Assembly (NCBI GenBank): GCA_945836835.1
Contig: CAMAML010000024.1
Coordinates: 1 to 10,373 of the forward strand
Source: an uncultured cyanobacterium
Lineage (GTDB): Bacteria > Cyanobacteriota > Vampirovibrionia > Gastranaerophilales > Gastranaerophilaceae
Reading direction: 5' to 3'
Length of the DNA stretch: 10,373 bases
Numbering within the stretch: position 1 is the first letter of the stretch; every line of letters starts with the position of its first letter. The notes beneath the pieces are model-generated. The model saw only the letters and a list, made by a program, of their open reading frames with translations, was not told where the DNA came from and made no database searches. The translations under genes and the position numbers were made by a program. Below are positions 1 through 6,873 of the stretch, in pieces.

Positions 1-63
1 TCCGCAGGACGCTACGGTGATAAAAAGTTACAAAAATATAAGAATAGAAAAGGAGATAAACTA

Positions 64-834
64 ATGAACAAAAAAATCAAAAAGCTAAATGCCTTCACCC
101 TTGCGGAAGTCTTAATCACTCTCGGCGTTATCGGCGTAGTGGCGGCGGTGACCATGCCGACGCTGATTAAAAATTATCAGAAGAAACAGACGGTCGTTCA
201 GCTTAAAAAAGCGTATTCGGAATTATCGCAAGCGATTAGTGCTGCTCAGAAAGATTTTGGAATGTTTGAAGATTGGAATTTTGCTAATTTCCCGACAGCA
301 ACTGACAGAAATCTATATTTTTATGAAAACTTTCTGAAACCAAATTTGAAAATAGTTAAATATTGTGCCCCCTCTTCAGGCGATTGTTGGGCTGATGACA
401 GTTACACATTAACGGGTACCAAATACACCACGTTAAACAATTCCGTACAAGGTAATGATTCTTTCGTTACGGCATCAGGTTATTCTGTATTTTTTTGGCT
501 ACATGGTAGCGGAACGGGCGGTTGGTTTTTTGTAGATCTGAACGGAAAGAAAAAACCAAACGTATTAGGTAAAGATATTTTTACATTTATGTTAAATAAC
601 AGTAAAAGACCATATAAAATGAAATATGGAATTTCAACAAACGGTTCATACTATATTGATAACGAGTTAAATAGGTATGTAACATTGTCACGAGAAGAAA
701 TGAGACTTGGATCATTCAGCGGAGCAGCGGGATGTTGTGCAAAAGATTGTGCAGTGAATAAGGGACAAGGATTGCATTGTGCGGCACTAATTATGTTTGA
801 CGGATGGGAAATCAAGGACGATTATCCGTGGTAG
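64..834 (+). CDS. Type IV pilin-like / type II secretion pseudopilin-like protein (prepilin N-terminal domain)
   Basis: 256 residues. This is a surface or secretion filament subunit expected to be cut and N-methylated by a prepilin peptidase. A short basic leader (M-N-K-K-I-K-K-L-N-A) precedes F-T-L-A-E-V, giving F11 as mature residue 1 and E15 as the conserved Glu+5. The residue before the cut is A10, not the commoner Gly. Residues 11-35 form the hydrophobic N-terminal helix. The C-terminal part has the V-D-L-N-G-K-K-x-P-N-x-x-G-K-D-I-F motif (157-173) seen in many pseudopilin-like proteins, and six cysteines (101, 108, 224, 225, 229, 239) that could form disulfides outside the cell. The start is supported by AGGAG at 51-55, 8 nt before ATG. 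A weak -10-like TATAAG lies at 37-42 without a good -35. GC falls from about 55% (121-180) to 25% (601-660), suggesting a mosaic gene. It may be one of several pilin paralogues; the filament system it serves cannot be told from here. Confidence 0.88.
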   Translation: MNKKIKKLNAFTLAEVLITLGVIGVVAAVTMPTLIKNYQKKQTVVQLKKAYSELSQAISAAQKDFGMFEDWNFANFPTATDRNLYFYENFLKPNLKIVKYCAPSSGDCWADDSYTLTGTKYTTLNNSVQGNDSFVTASGYSVFFWLHGSGTGGWFFVDLNGKKKPNVLGKDIFTFMLNNSKRPYKMKYGISTNGSYYIDNELNRYVTLSREEMRLGSFSGAAGCCAKDCAVNKGQGLHCAALIMFDGWEIKDDYPW

Positions 835-912
835 CAGTTGCGGGTTTCCGTATAATGCGATGTCATTCTTAGTCACTCGAAAATGTTCGCCCCCTTACCC
901 ATGGTAGCCGTG

Positions 913-953
913 TAGGTCGGGTTCAACATTTTCATTGAACCCGACAACGTAAC
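913..953. repeat. Dispersed hairpin element, copy 1
   Basis: Perfect 11-bp inverted repeat: GTCGGGTTCAA (916-926) and TTGAACCCGAC (935-945), with an 8-nt loop CATTTTCA. The core and the flanks (TAGGTCGG on the left, CCCGACAACGTAA on the right) recur at 7668-7708. No T-run follows on either strand, so it is not an ordinary intrinsic terminator. It lies in the gap after the pilin gene. The 9-nt GAAAATGTT at 879-887 is complementary to 925-933 inside the hairpin and could form a competing pairing. Confidence 0.75.
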
Positions 954-966
954 TAAATTTACAATA

Positions 967-998
967 TTGCTTAACCTTTGTTAATACATGGGTAAAAT
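967..998 (+). promoter_or_regulatory. Weak candidate promoter for the ssb-kinase-pdxA run
   Basis: A -10-like TAAAAT lies at 993-998. Upstream are TTGCTT at 967-972 (20-bp spacer) or TTAACC at 971-976 (16-bp spacer), both imperfect. It would start RNA near 1005, leaving a leader of about 48 nt with GAGG (1044-1047) 5 nt before the ssb ATG. TATTAT at 1030-1035 is another -10-like hexamer but would leave almost no leader. The AT-rich gap makes chance matches likely. Confidence 0.25.
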
Positions 999-1052
999 AT
1001 GGGTTTGTTTATTGTACTATGTGGTAAGGTATTATAAGAAAAAGAGGTTTAG

Positions 1053-1388
1053 ATGAATACAGTTGTATTAGTTGGGCGTGTCGGGCGTGACGCGGAAGTC
1101 AGATATTTTGAGTCGGGTAAAGTCAAGGCGAATTTTTCTTTGGCGGTCAACCGTTGGGACTCAAAGACTAAAGGCGAAGTTACCGATTGGTTTAATATTG
1201 ATGTTTGGGACAAGCAGGCTGAATTTGCGGGCGAATATATCAAAAAAGGCATGCAAATCGTTGTCGAAGGCAGAATTAATCAGGACAAGTGGACTGACAA
1301 GGCAACAGGTGCCGATAAAGAAAGATTTATGATTATCGGAAACAACATCAGGTTGTTAGGTTCAAAGAGAGACGCTGAAGTATTATGA
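1053..1388 (+). CDS. ssb: Single-stranded DNA-binding protein, short form without acidic tail
   Basis: 111 residues forming one OB fold. It should coat single-stranded DNA during replication, repair and recombination. Recognisable blocks are M-N-T-V-V-L-V-G-R-V-G-R-D (1-13), the R-Y-F-E-S-G strand near 17-22, T-D-W-F-N-I-D-V-W, and the closing strand ending L-L-G-S-K-R-D. This pattern resembles, from memory, the short cyanobacterial Ssb more than E. coli Ssb, whose OB domain is followed by a linker and a D-D-D-I-P-F-type tip. Here the protein stops at G-S-K-R-D-A-E-V-L, so the usual acidic protein-docking tip is absent. GAGG lies 5 nt before the ATG. The stop shares bases with the next start (ATGA at 1385-1388), so translation of the kinase is probably coupled to ssb. 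A second, tailed Ssb elsewhere in the genome cannot be excluded. Confidence 0.93.
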   Translation: MNTVVLVGRVGRDAEVRYFESGKVKANFSLAVNRWDSKTKGEVTDWFNIDVWDKQAEFAGEYIKKGMQIVVEGRINQDKWTDKATGADKERFMIIGNNIRLLGSKRDAEVL

Positions 1389-2695
1389 TAATTAATTCGG
1401 GTTGTGCTTGTATTATTGCCGACGATTTAACGGGGGCAAACGATTCTTCTTTACAGTTTCATATCCACGGAGTTTCGACCCAAATATTGTTGAGCGAAAA
1501 TTTTGACTTGCAGGAAGCCAAAACCGCACAGGTGTTGGCTCTTTCCACCGAGTCGAGGAATATTCCGCCTCACGAGGCGTACGAAAAAATTAAACATGCA
1601 ACACAAATTATGCTGGAAAAAGTTAACCCCGATTACTTCTTCAAAAAAATTGACTCCACAATAAGAGGCAATATTGCGGTCGAAGTTTTGGGGATGTTGG
1701 AAGTTTTGGGCTGGGACGCCGCAATAGTCGTTCCTGCGTTTCCGAGCGAAGGAAGGGTTACTGTCGGAGGGTACCACCTTTTGAAGGGCGTTCCCGTCGA
1801 GCGTACGGAAATGGCAAGAGATCCGTATTCGCCGATTTTTGAGTCGCATGTGCCGACTTTGTTAAAAAAAGAGGTCGGGGAAGAGTGGGAAAACCTTATT
1901 GCCTCGATTGATTTAAAAGACGTTATGCAGGGGGCGGGACCTATATTAAAAAAATTGAACGGATTTATTGCCGACGGGAAAAAACTCATCGTGGCAGATG
2001 CGGTCTCCACGACAGATATTGAGCAAATTTTGCTTGCGATGAACAAATCCGATTATAAGATTTTGCCTGTCGGAACGGCTGCTGCCGCAAGGTGCTTGAG
2101 CGATATGTGGTTCTCTCAAGTTAATCCCGACGGGGAATATACTTTTCTGCCCGCTTTGCCAAAACTCGTAATCTCCGGCAGTGCGACCGAGATTACCGCA
2201 TCGCAAATACGGGCTTTGGAGCAATCAGACGACTTTGACGAAAACACTCTCTTTGTAAAACCCGATTTGGAAACAATCGTAAACGGGGTAAGTGACGAGC
2301 TTGTCGAAAGGATTGTAGGGAATTTGGTGCAGAGTAATATCGTGATAGTCCATACGTCTAATTTGGTGAGCAAGTTTGACGGGTTTTCCGACACCAGTTT
2401 TGATGCTGAGTTAACCAAAGACAAGCTGGCAAATATGATTACGGATTTTCTTGCAGAGCTGACCAAAAGAGTTGTCGAGCAAAAACCTGTTTTGCTGGTA
2501 CTTTTGGGTGGTGAAACTTCTTACAAATGTTGTCGTGCGATAGGGGCAAGTCATTTGGAATTGAAAGACGAGGTTTCGCCTGCGATTGCCCTCAGCCTTG
2601 CACCTAACAACCGCTGGATAGTTACAAAATCGGGCAATTTGGGTAACACTAATACGTTAATCGATATTTTGAAATATTTGGAAAGCCATGAGTAA
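1385..2695 (+). CDS. Four-carbon acid sugar kinase family protein (DUF1537; D-threonate/erythronate kinase-like)
   Basis: 436 residues, full length for the family. Members phosphorylate four-carbon acid sugars such as D-threonate, L-threonate or D-erythronate with ATP. Seen in order: N-terminal substrate domain with A-D-D-L-T-G-A-N-D (12-20), K-I-D-S-T-I-R-G-N (88-96) and P-A-F-P-S-E-G-R (117-124); then the C-terminal nucleotide-binding domain with S-G-S-A-T-E-I-T (264-271), L-L-G-G-E-T-S (373-379) and T-K-S-G-N-L-G (414-420). The start overlaps the ssb stop by 4 nt with no separate ribosome-binding site, and the 3' end overlaps the PdxA-type gene by 8 nt. In established pathways a DUF1537 kinase paired with PdxA2 converts D-threonate to 4-phospho-threonate and then to dihydroxyacetone phosphate, so D-threonate or a stereoisomer is the best guess. 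The exact substrate cannot be read from sequence, and no dedicated transporter or regulator is in view. Confidence 0.9.
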   Translation: MIINSGCACIIADDLTGANDSSLQFHIHGVSTQILLSENFDLQEAKTAQVLALSTESRNIPPHEAYEKIKHATQIMLEKVNPDYFFKKIDSTIRGNIAVEVLGMLEVLGWDAAIVVPAFPSEGRVTVGGYHLLKGVPVERTEMARDPYSPIFESHVPTLLKKEVGEEWENLIASIDLKDVMQGAGPILKKLNGFIADGKKLIVADAVSTTDIEQILLAMNKSDYKILPVGTAAAARCLSDMWFSQVNPDGEYTFLPALPKLVISGSATEITASQIRALEQSDDFDENTLFVKPDLETIVNGVSDELVERIVGNLVQSNIVIVHTSNLVSKFDGFSDTSFDAELTKDKLANMITDFLAELTKRVVEQKPVLLVLLGGETSYKCCRAIGASHLELKDEVSPAIALSLAPNNRWIVTKSGNLGNTNTLIDILKYLESHE

Positions 2696-3623
2696 GTATT
2701 CGGGAAAAATAGGGGTTACGACGGGGGACGTTAACGGGGTCGGTGCGGAAGTTACCGTGAAGGCTCTTAACCGACTAAAATTGCCCGAAGATAAGGTTGT
2801 AATCGTTTCAAACAGGCGGGTTTTGGATTTTTACGGGAAGCTCGATGTCCCTTATGAGGTTGCGGAAGTTCCGTTTGACGGGGAAATTGAGGTAGGGAAA
2901 TTGACAGAAGCGAGTGGGGAGTTTTCGTATAGGTGTTTGGAACGTGTTTGTCAAATGCGTCCGAAGGCGATTGTAACGGCACCTGTAGCAAAGCATGCCA
3001 TGCATTTGGCGGGGCATATTTTTAATGGGCAGACCGAAGTTTTGCAAAAACACCTTGCACACGACGGACAGCACGCAGAGATGCTTTTTGTCGCAAAAGA
3101 TTTTCGGGTTTTGCTTCTTTCAAGGCACTGTGCATTAAAAGATATTTGTTTGACCGAAGAGCTTATTTACAAAAAAGTTTTTGACTTGGCGGGCGTGATG
3201 AAGGAAAAATTCGGTATCTCTTTGCCAAAATTTGCGATATGCGGACTTAACCCCCATGCCGGCGAGGACGGGATAATCGGGCGGGAAGAGTTGGATGTTA
3301 TGAAGCCCGCGATTAAGAGATTGAGAGAGGAAGGTATTTCAATAACTGAGCCTTTGCCTGCGGACACCTTGTTTATAGAAGCAGGAAGGTGTTACAATTC
3401 GGGGCAAAAACTTCCTTATGACTGTTATATTTCGCCATATCACGATCAAGGATTAATCCCGATAAAAACGGTTGCGGGGTATGGGACGGTAAATATGACA
3501 ATCGGGTTGGATATTATAAGGACTTCACCGGGGCATGGTACGGCGTTTGATATTGCGGGGAATAATATTGCGGACGAAGCCGGTATGATTGCAGCTATAC
3601 GGTCGGCGTTGGAGGTCGCCTGA
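2688..3623 (+). CDS. pdxA: PdxA-family dehydrogenase, probably PdxA2-like 4-phospho-threonate dehydrogenase
   Basis: 311 residues, usual PdxA length. The family oxidises 4-phosphorylated hydroxy acids with NAD(P)+, followed by decarboxylation. PdxA makes the vitamin B6 precursor from 4-phosphohydroxythreonine; PdxA2 makes dihydroxyacetone phosphate from 4-phospho-threonate. The three metal-ligand histidines are present: H147 (S-R-H-C-A-L), H190 (C-G-L-N-P-H-A-G-E) and H252 (S-P-Y-H-D-Q-G), matching E. coli H166, H211 and H266. Also present are N-M-T-I-G-L and R278-T-S-P-G-H-G-T-A. Two departures stand out: the N-terminal G-D-P-A-G-I-G-P-E motif reads G-D-V-N-G-V-G-A-E (13-21), and the near-invariant G-H-T-E reads G-Q-T-E (Q115). 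The 8-nt overlap with the DUF1537 kinase favours the acid-sugar role over B6 synthesis, but the Q leaves specificity open. Its 3' end overlaps the convergent gene ending at 3595 by 29 nt, and no terminator is seen. Confidence 0.9.
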   Translation: MSKYSGKIGVTTGDVNGVGAEVTVKALNRLKLPEDKVVIVSNRRVLDFYGKLDVPYEVAEVPFDGEIEVGKLTEASGEFSYRCLERVCQMRPKAIVTAPVAKHAMHLAGHIFNGQTEVLQKHLAHDGQHAEMLFVAKDFRVLLLSRHCALKDICLTEELIYKKVFDLAGVMKEKFGISLPKFAICGLNPHAGEDGIIGREELDVMKPAIKRLREEGISITEPLPADTLFIEAGRCYNSGQKLPYDCYISPYHDQGLIPIKTVAGYGTVNMTIGLDIIRTSPGHGTAFDIAGNNIADEAGMIAAIRSALEVA

Positions 3624-3891
3624 ATTTTCCGATAAGATACTTTCCGCCCTTCCAAAGCCCGAAAAGTGCAAGTGCAATTCCCATAATTTTTATGAGGACG
3701 GGTGTTTCTTTCTTATCTTCAAAACTTACGTGTTTTTGTTTTTGGTAGATGTCGGATTTTAGCAGGCGTAATTGGCTTTCCATTTGGGAGGCGGAAAGAA
3801 TTTCAGGTCTGCCGATTTTGTCGGGTGGAGTGAGAACCCCGAGGTTTGCAGACGTCAAATTTACTGCACTGTTGTTCGACACACTGTTCAT
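3595..3891 (-). CDS. Small uncharacterised single-pass membrane protein
   Basis: 98 residues from ATG at 3891; not recognised. The N-terminal 60 residues are polar and probably flexible (rich in N, S and Q). Residues about 64-80 form one hydrophobic segment (P-V-L-I-K-I-M-G-I-A-L-A-L-F-G-L-W), followed by a basic tail (K-G-G-K-Y-L-I-G-K-F-R-R) and a proline-rich end. The positive-inside rule suggests the tail is cytoplasmic, so the N-terminus could face outward unless the anchor is a hairpin or only peripheral. The frame stays open up to TTG 3957, but those extra residues look unlike the protein and that TTG lies in a -35-like TTGACT, so ATG 3891 is preferred. No clear ribosome-binding site precedes it, which lowers confidence. 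It is convergent with the pdxA gene (29-nt overlap) and divergent from the 4000-5709 gene. Confidence 0.6.
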   Translation of the reverse strand: MNSVSNNSAVNLTSANLGVLTPPDKIGRPEILSASQMESQLRLLKSDIYQKQKHVSFEDKKETPVLIKIMGIALALFGLWKGGKYLIGKFRRPPTPTV

Positions 3892-3921
3892 ATTTATACT
3901 AAAACATAACCGATGGAAAAA

Positions 3922-3951
3922 TTGCGTTTGCGTAACATTTTTTAATACAAT
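3922..3951 (+). promoter_or_regulatory. Candidate promoter for the 4000-5709 gene
   Basis: -35 TTGCGT (3922-3927), 18-bp spacer, -10 TACAAT (3946-3951), giving RNA near 3958 and a leader of about 42 nt. AGGGA (3990-3994) lies 5 nt before ATG 4000. The TTGCGT hexamer is immediately duplicated (3928-3933). A -35-like TTGACT on the opposite strand (3957-3952) overlaps the -10, so the gap may be a divergent promoter, although no good minus-strand -10 is visible. Confidence 0.45.
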
Positions 3952-3999
3952 AGTCAAAAATTATTATGTTCATGCGTTTATATATATGTAGGGAATTTT

Positions 4000-5709
4000 A
4001 TGGCTGAACAAATCCAAACAACAAACATAAATAATCCGTTTACCCGTTTTAAACCGATTGACGGGCAAAGTTTTTACGTTACCCAAAAATATTTGCCAAA
4101 GCAGGAGGAAAAATCGGATGAGTTTGTTGCGTCGGAACAGAATGCAAATTCCGAACCTTCTGCCCAGCCGGCGAAAAAACGAAATACAAAAAAATATACA
4201 TATGCGGTCGGAACTTCGGCGTTAGTTGTCGGTGTCGGGGTTTTGGCTCTGATGAGAGGGTTGCCGAAGGGTACAAGCAAATTTTTGGAGAAAATCAAAA
4301 CCTTCTTGGAAGAAAAGATTAAGAAGTCTTCCGAAAACGGAACAGATAAATTTCGGGAGTTTTACGTATATTCTTTGAGAAAAATTGAAACTTTTATGGA
4401 CAAAACTCAAAGTATAAACAATATTACCTCCATAAAAGATGCTTTGTTCAAAAACTTTATGGAAAAAACTTCCCCGACAAAAAAAGTTCATGCAGGAATT
4501 TCAAGTTTCTTTGAAAAGATTTCCGCAAGAACGATTAAGCAGGCATACTCTTCCACAAACAAAAAATTCGCAAAGATGAATTCGGAGTTTGTAAAACTGG
4601 ATGAAAAATTGCTTGCCTCCGACGGGGATCGAATAGTAAATTATCAGGGAAAAGAATATTCAGTAAAAGAACTTGTGGCAAAAGCTCGGGAGCTTCGCAA
4701 TAATGTAATGACTTCCGTTGAGGAATTTATTTCACAGGGTAAACAACAAGAAAGGTACAAATATATTAAAGACGCTACCGACAACCTGTACGAACAATTC
4801 CGCAAAGAAAACTTTGACGGCACTACTTTTAGAGAGTTTTTCTCCAAGAAGAACAGATTTTTAAGAAAGGAAATGTGGCAAACCTTTATTGCCGACGAAA
4901 AGATAGCAAAAAGCAGACAACAGCTTGCTGATGACGTTGAAGCGATACGAAACAAACTTATGTACGGCACAAAAGACAAAGCAAACATAATTTCAAGACG
5001 TGTCAAGGAGATTGAACAGACGATTTCTCCGACCGACAAGGAAGGGCAGGAGCTAATAAAACAGCTAAAATGGTATCTGACAAAGCCTGACGAAATTACC
5101 AAGGATTACGGTAAAGATCAATTTATCGGGATTTTGAAACAGGTTGAAGACCGTGGGTTTGTCAATGGGCTTTCCGATGCTGTCGTTCAAAACCAAAAGG
5201 CCGTGCGAAACGAACATATATCCGCAATTACGGAATTGCTGAACAAGCACGACAGCGGTGAACTTCAACAGCTGGTCGATATTTACAAAGCAATAAGTAC
5301 ATATCATACGGCTCCTGTCGAAAAACACGTACAAAAAGCCATCAAATCTTTCGACAAATCCCTAAACCTTGAAACAGTTGAATTTTTCAATAAAATTCGA
5401 GATTTACGTTTGGGTTCTGCACCGACCGACGTTCTGTCGATTGTAGCCTCGGGTGGAATGATTGGTTACGGGCTTGCAAAAGCTCATAACAGCGACGAGC
5501 GTTGGGAGGTTACACTGACTTCGGGTATCCCGATTATAGGTACAATTGGGACAGCTCTATATTGCACCGCTCAACTGGTTTCGGGCAGTAAAGGTATGAT
5601 TATTGCGGGTGCTTCCGGTATTGTGTTGAAATATGTCGGGGAATTTGCCAATTACTTGAGGTTGAAATCCCAAAACAACGCCAAATCTCCCGAAAAGGTT
5701 GCTCAATAA
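4000..5709 (+). CDS. Uncharacterised membrane-anchored, helix-rich protein
   Basis: 569 residues; no family recognised. The N-terminal 60 residues are polar and low-complexity (E, S, A, Q, P), then a basic patch (K-K-R-N-T-K-K) leads into a hydrophobic segment at about 66-85. Residues 90-470 are highly charged, lysine- and glutamate-rich and look almost wholly alpha-helical, probably with coiled-coil stretches (for example 215-345). The C-terminus has three more hydrophobic stretches, rich in glycine and alanine: about 478-493, 506-527 and 532-553. The shape (short tail, anchor, long helical middle, small-residue hydrophobic end) suggests a membrane scaffold, surface-exposed or secreted effector-like protein, but function is unknown. 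There is no classical signal peptide at the N-terminus. The ribosome-binding site AGGGA sits 5 nt before ATG, and codon use resembles the neighbours. The closest context clue is the divergent small membrane protein at 3595-3891. Confidence 0.85.
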   Translation: MAEQIQTTNINNPFTRFKPIDGQSFYVTQKYLPKQEEKSDEFVASEQNANSEPSAQPAKKRNTKKYTYAVGTSALVVGVGVLALMRGLPKGTSKFLEKIKTFLEEKIKKSSENGTDKFREFYVYSLRKIETFMDKTQSINNITSIKDALFKNFMEKTSPTKKVHAGISSFFEKISARTIKQAYSSTNKKFAKMNSEFVKLDEKLLASDGDRIVNYQGKEYSVKELVAKARELRNNVMTSVEEFISQGKQQERYKYIKDATDNLYEQFRKENFDGTTFREFFSKKNRFLRKEMWQTFIADEKIAKSRQQLADDVEAIRNKLMYGTKDKANIISRRVKEIEQTISPTDKEGQELIKQLKWYLTKPDEITKDYGKDQFIGILKQVEDRGFVNGLSDAVVQNQKAVRNEHISAITELLNKHDSGELQQLVDIYKAISTYHTAPVEKHVQKAIKSFDKSLNLETVEFFNKIRDLRLGSAPTDVLSIVASGGMIGYGLAKAHNSDERWEVTLTSGIPIIGTIGTALYCTAQLVSGSKGMIIAGASGIVLKYVGEFANYLRLKSQNNAKSPEKVAQ

Positions 5710-5747
5710 AAATTCTATGTTAAAATATTCTTGTCGAAAGTGATTTT

Positions 5748-5777
5748 TTGACCGAATTGGAACAAAATTTTTAATAT
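5748..5777 (+). promoter_or_regulatory. Weak candidate promoter for the dGTPase-like gene
   Basis: TTGACC (5748-5753), 18-bp spacer, TAATAT (5772-5777). The -35 match is good. The predicted RNA start (about 5784) would fall downstream of the ribosome-binding site AAAGG (5778-5782), so either this promoter is not the one used or the leader is very short. No terminator is seen between this gene and the one before it. Confidence 0.25.
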
Positions 5778-5792
5778 AAAGGTTTAAAAAAT

Positions 5793-6845
5793 ATGCCTCA
5801 AGGTGTAAAAGTTACCTCCTCTTCCATAAGGGAAAAGCTGGAGGATAGAGAATTTGAAACGTTAAGCGAGTTTGCGACAAAAGCCCGTAATTCAAAAGGG
5901 CGTAGGGTCGAAATTGAACAGTGCGAGATAAGAACATGTTTTCAACGAGACAGGGACAGAATTTTGCATTCAAAAGCGTTCAGGCGATTAAAACATAAAA
6001 CTCAAGTTTACCTCTCTCCGTTTGACGACCATTTCAGAACCCGTTTAACCCATACATTAGAGGTTTCACAGATTGCAAGAACGATTTCCCGCTCACTTTT
6101 TCTGAACGAAGACTTAACGGAAGCTATTGCACTCGGACACGATTTGGGGCATACGCCGTTCGGACATTGCGGAGAAGGTGTTTTGAACGAACTTTTGAAA
6201 GGCGGGTTTCAGCACAATATCCAGAGCGTAAGGGTTGTTGAAATTCTCGAAAACTTAAACCTTTGTCGAGAAACAATCGACGGAATTTTGACGCACAGTT
6301 GGGGTTATAGTCCGAGAACCCCCGAGGCTCAAGTCGTTCAGCTTGCGGATAAAATCGCTTATATTAACCACGACATTGAAGATTCAATTCGGGCGGGGGT
6401 TATTGCCGAAAACGATTTGCCCAAAGATTGCATAAAATATTTTTCGTCCGTGCAAAGCAAACGCCTCGACAAAATGGTTAAAGAAATTATCGACAACTCG
6501 CAAGGAAAACCAAAAATCGCCATGAGCGAAGAAGGTTGGTACTTTACGACAAAACTACGTGAGTGGATGTTTGAAAACGTTTACATCGACTCCCCCGCAA
6601 AACTCGAAGAAAACAAGGCGAGCCGTCTTATAAAAGAACTGTTTTATCATTATTGCGAAATGCTAAAACCCGTATGCCCCGAAACCCGTATTCCTCGTGT
6701 GGTTGCGGATTATATTTCCGGCATGACGGACAGGTTTGCGGTCGAAAAATATAAGGAAATCTTTATCCCGATAGGTTTGCGTGGAGGCGGAAGCGAAGAA
6801 TACCTCTTCAAACTCGCAAGCATTACCAATTCGGACGAAGAATAA
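5793..6845 (+). CDS. dgt: Deoxyguanosinetriphosphate triphosphohydrolase-like protein (HD domain)
   Basis: 350 residues. Members of this family cut dNTPs to the deoxynucleoside and triphosphate, helping to control dNTP pools; some prefer dGTP and others act broadly or need a dNTP activator. The HD metal site is complete: H87 (R-L-T-H-T-L-E-V), H116-D117 (A-L-G-H-D-L-G-H-T-P-F-G-H) and D186 (Q-L-A-D-K-I-A-Y). The family block Q-R-D-R-D-R-I-L-H-S-K-A-F-R-R-L (51-66) and the Q-H-N-x-Q-S loop near 140-145 are also present. Length and the short N-terminus fit the smaller dGTPase-like group of Firmicutes and Cyanobacteria rather than the roughly 500-residue E. coli Dgt. AAAGG lies 10 nt before the ATG. 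It appears to be a single gene, with plsY downstream under its own promoter. The preferred nucleotide cannot be told from sequence. Confidence 0.93.
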   Translation: MPQGVKVTSSSIREKLEDREFETLSEFATKARNSKGRRVEIEQCEIRTCFQRDRDRILHSKAFRRLKHKTQVYLSPFDDHFRTRLTHTLEVSQIARTISRSLFLNEDLTEAIALGHDLGHTPFGHCGEGVLNELLKGGFQHNIQSVRVVEILENLNLCRETIDGILTHSWGYSPRTPEAQVVQLADKIAYINHDIEDSIRAGVIAENDLPKDCIKYFSSVQSKRLDKMVKEIIDNSQGKPKIAMSEEGWYFTTKLREWMFENVYIDSPAKLEENKASRLIKELFYHYCEMLKPVCPETRIPRVVADYISGMTDRFAVEKYKEIFIPIGLRGGGSEEYLFKLASITNSDEE

Positions 6846-6873
6846 CTTTTTGAGGCGTAGGGGCGAATTTTCT

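Noticed and set aside
1..63. Possible end of another gene or repeat before the pilin
   Set aside because: Only 63 nt are visible, with no readable motif beyond the pilin ribosome-binding site and a weak -10-like hexamer.
1451..1849. Minus-strand open frame (132 codons) inside the kinase gene
   Set aside because: Opposite strand of a well-matched kinase domain; no family resemblance.
3749..3991. Plus-strand open frame of 80 codons opposite the small membrane protein
   Set aside because: No ribosome-binding site or protein-like composition. It overlaps the more convincing minus-strand gene and the promoter region of the 4000 gene.
4644..5102. Minus-strand open frame (152 codons) inside the 4000-5709 gene
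   Set aside because: Serine- and leucine-rich shadow of a lysine/glutamate-rich helical protein, with no start signals or neighbours on that strand.
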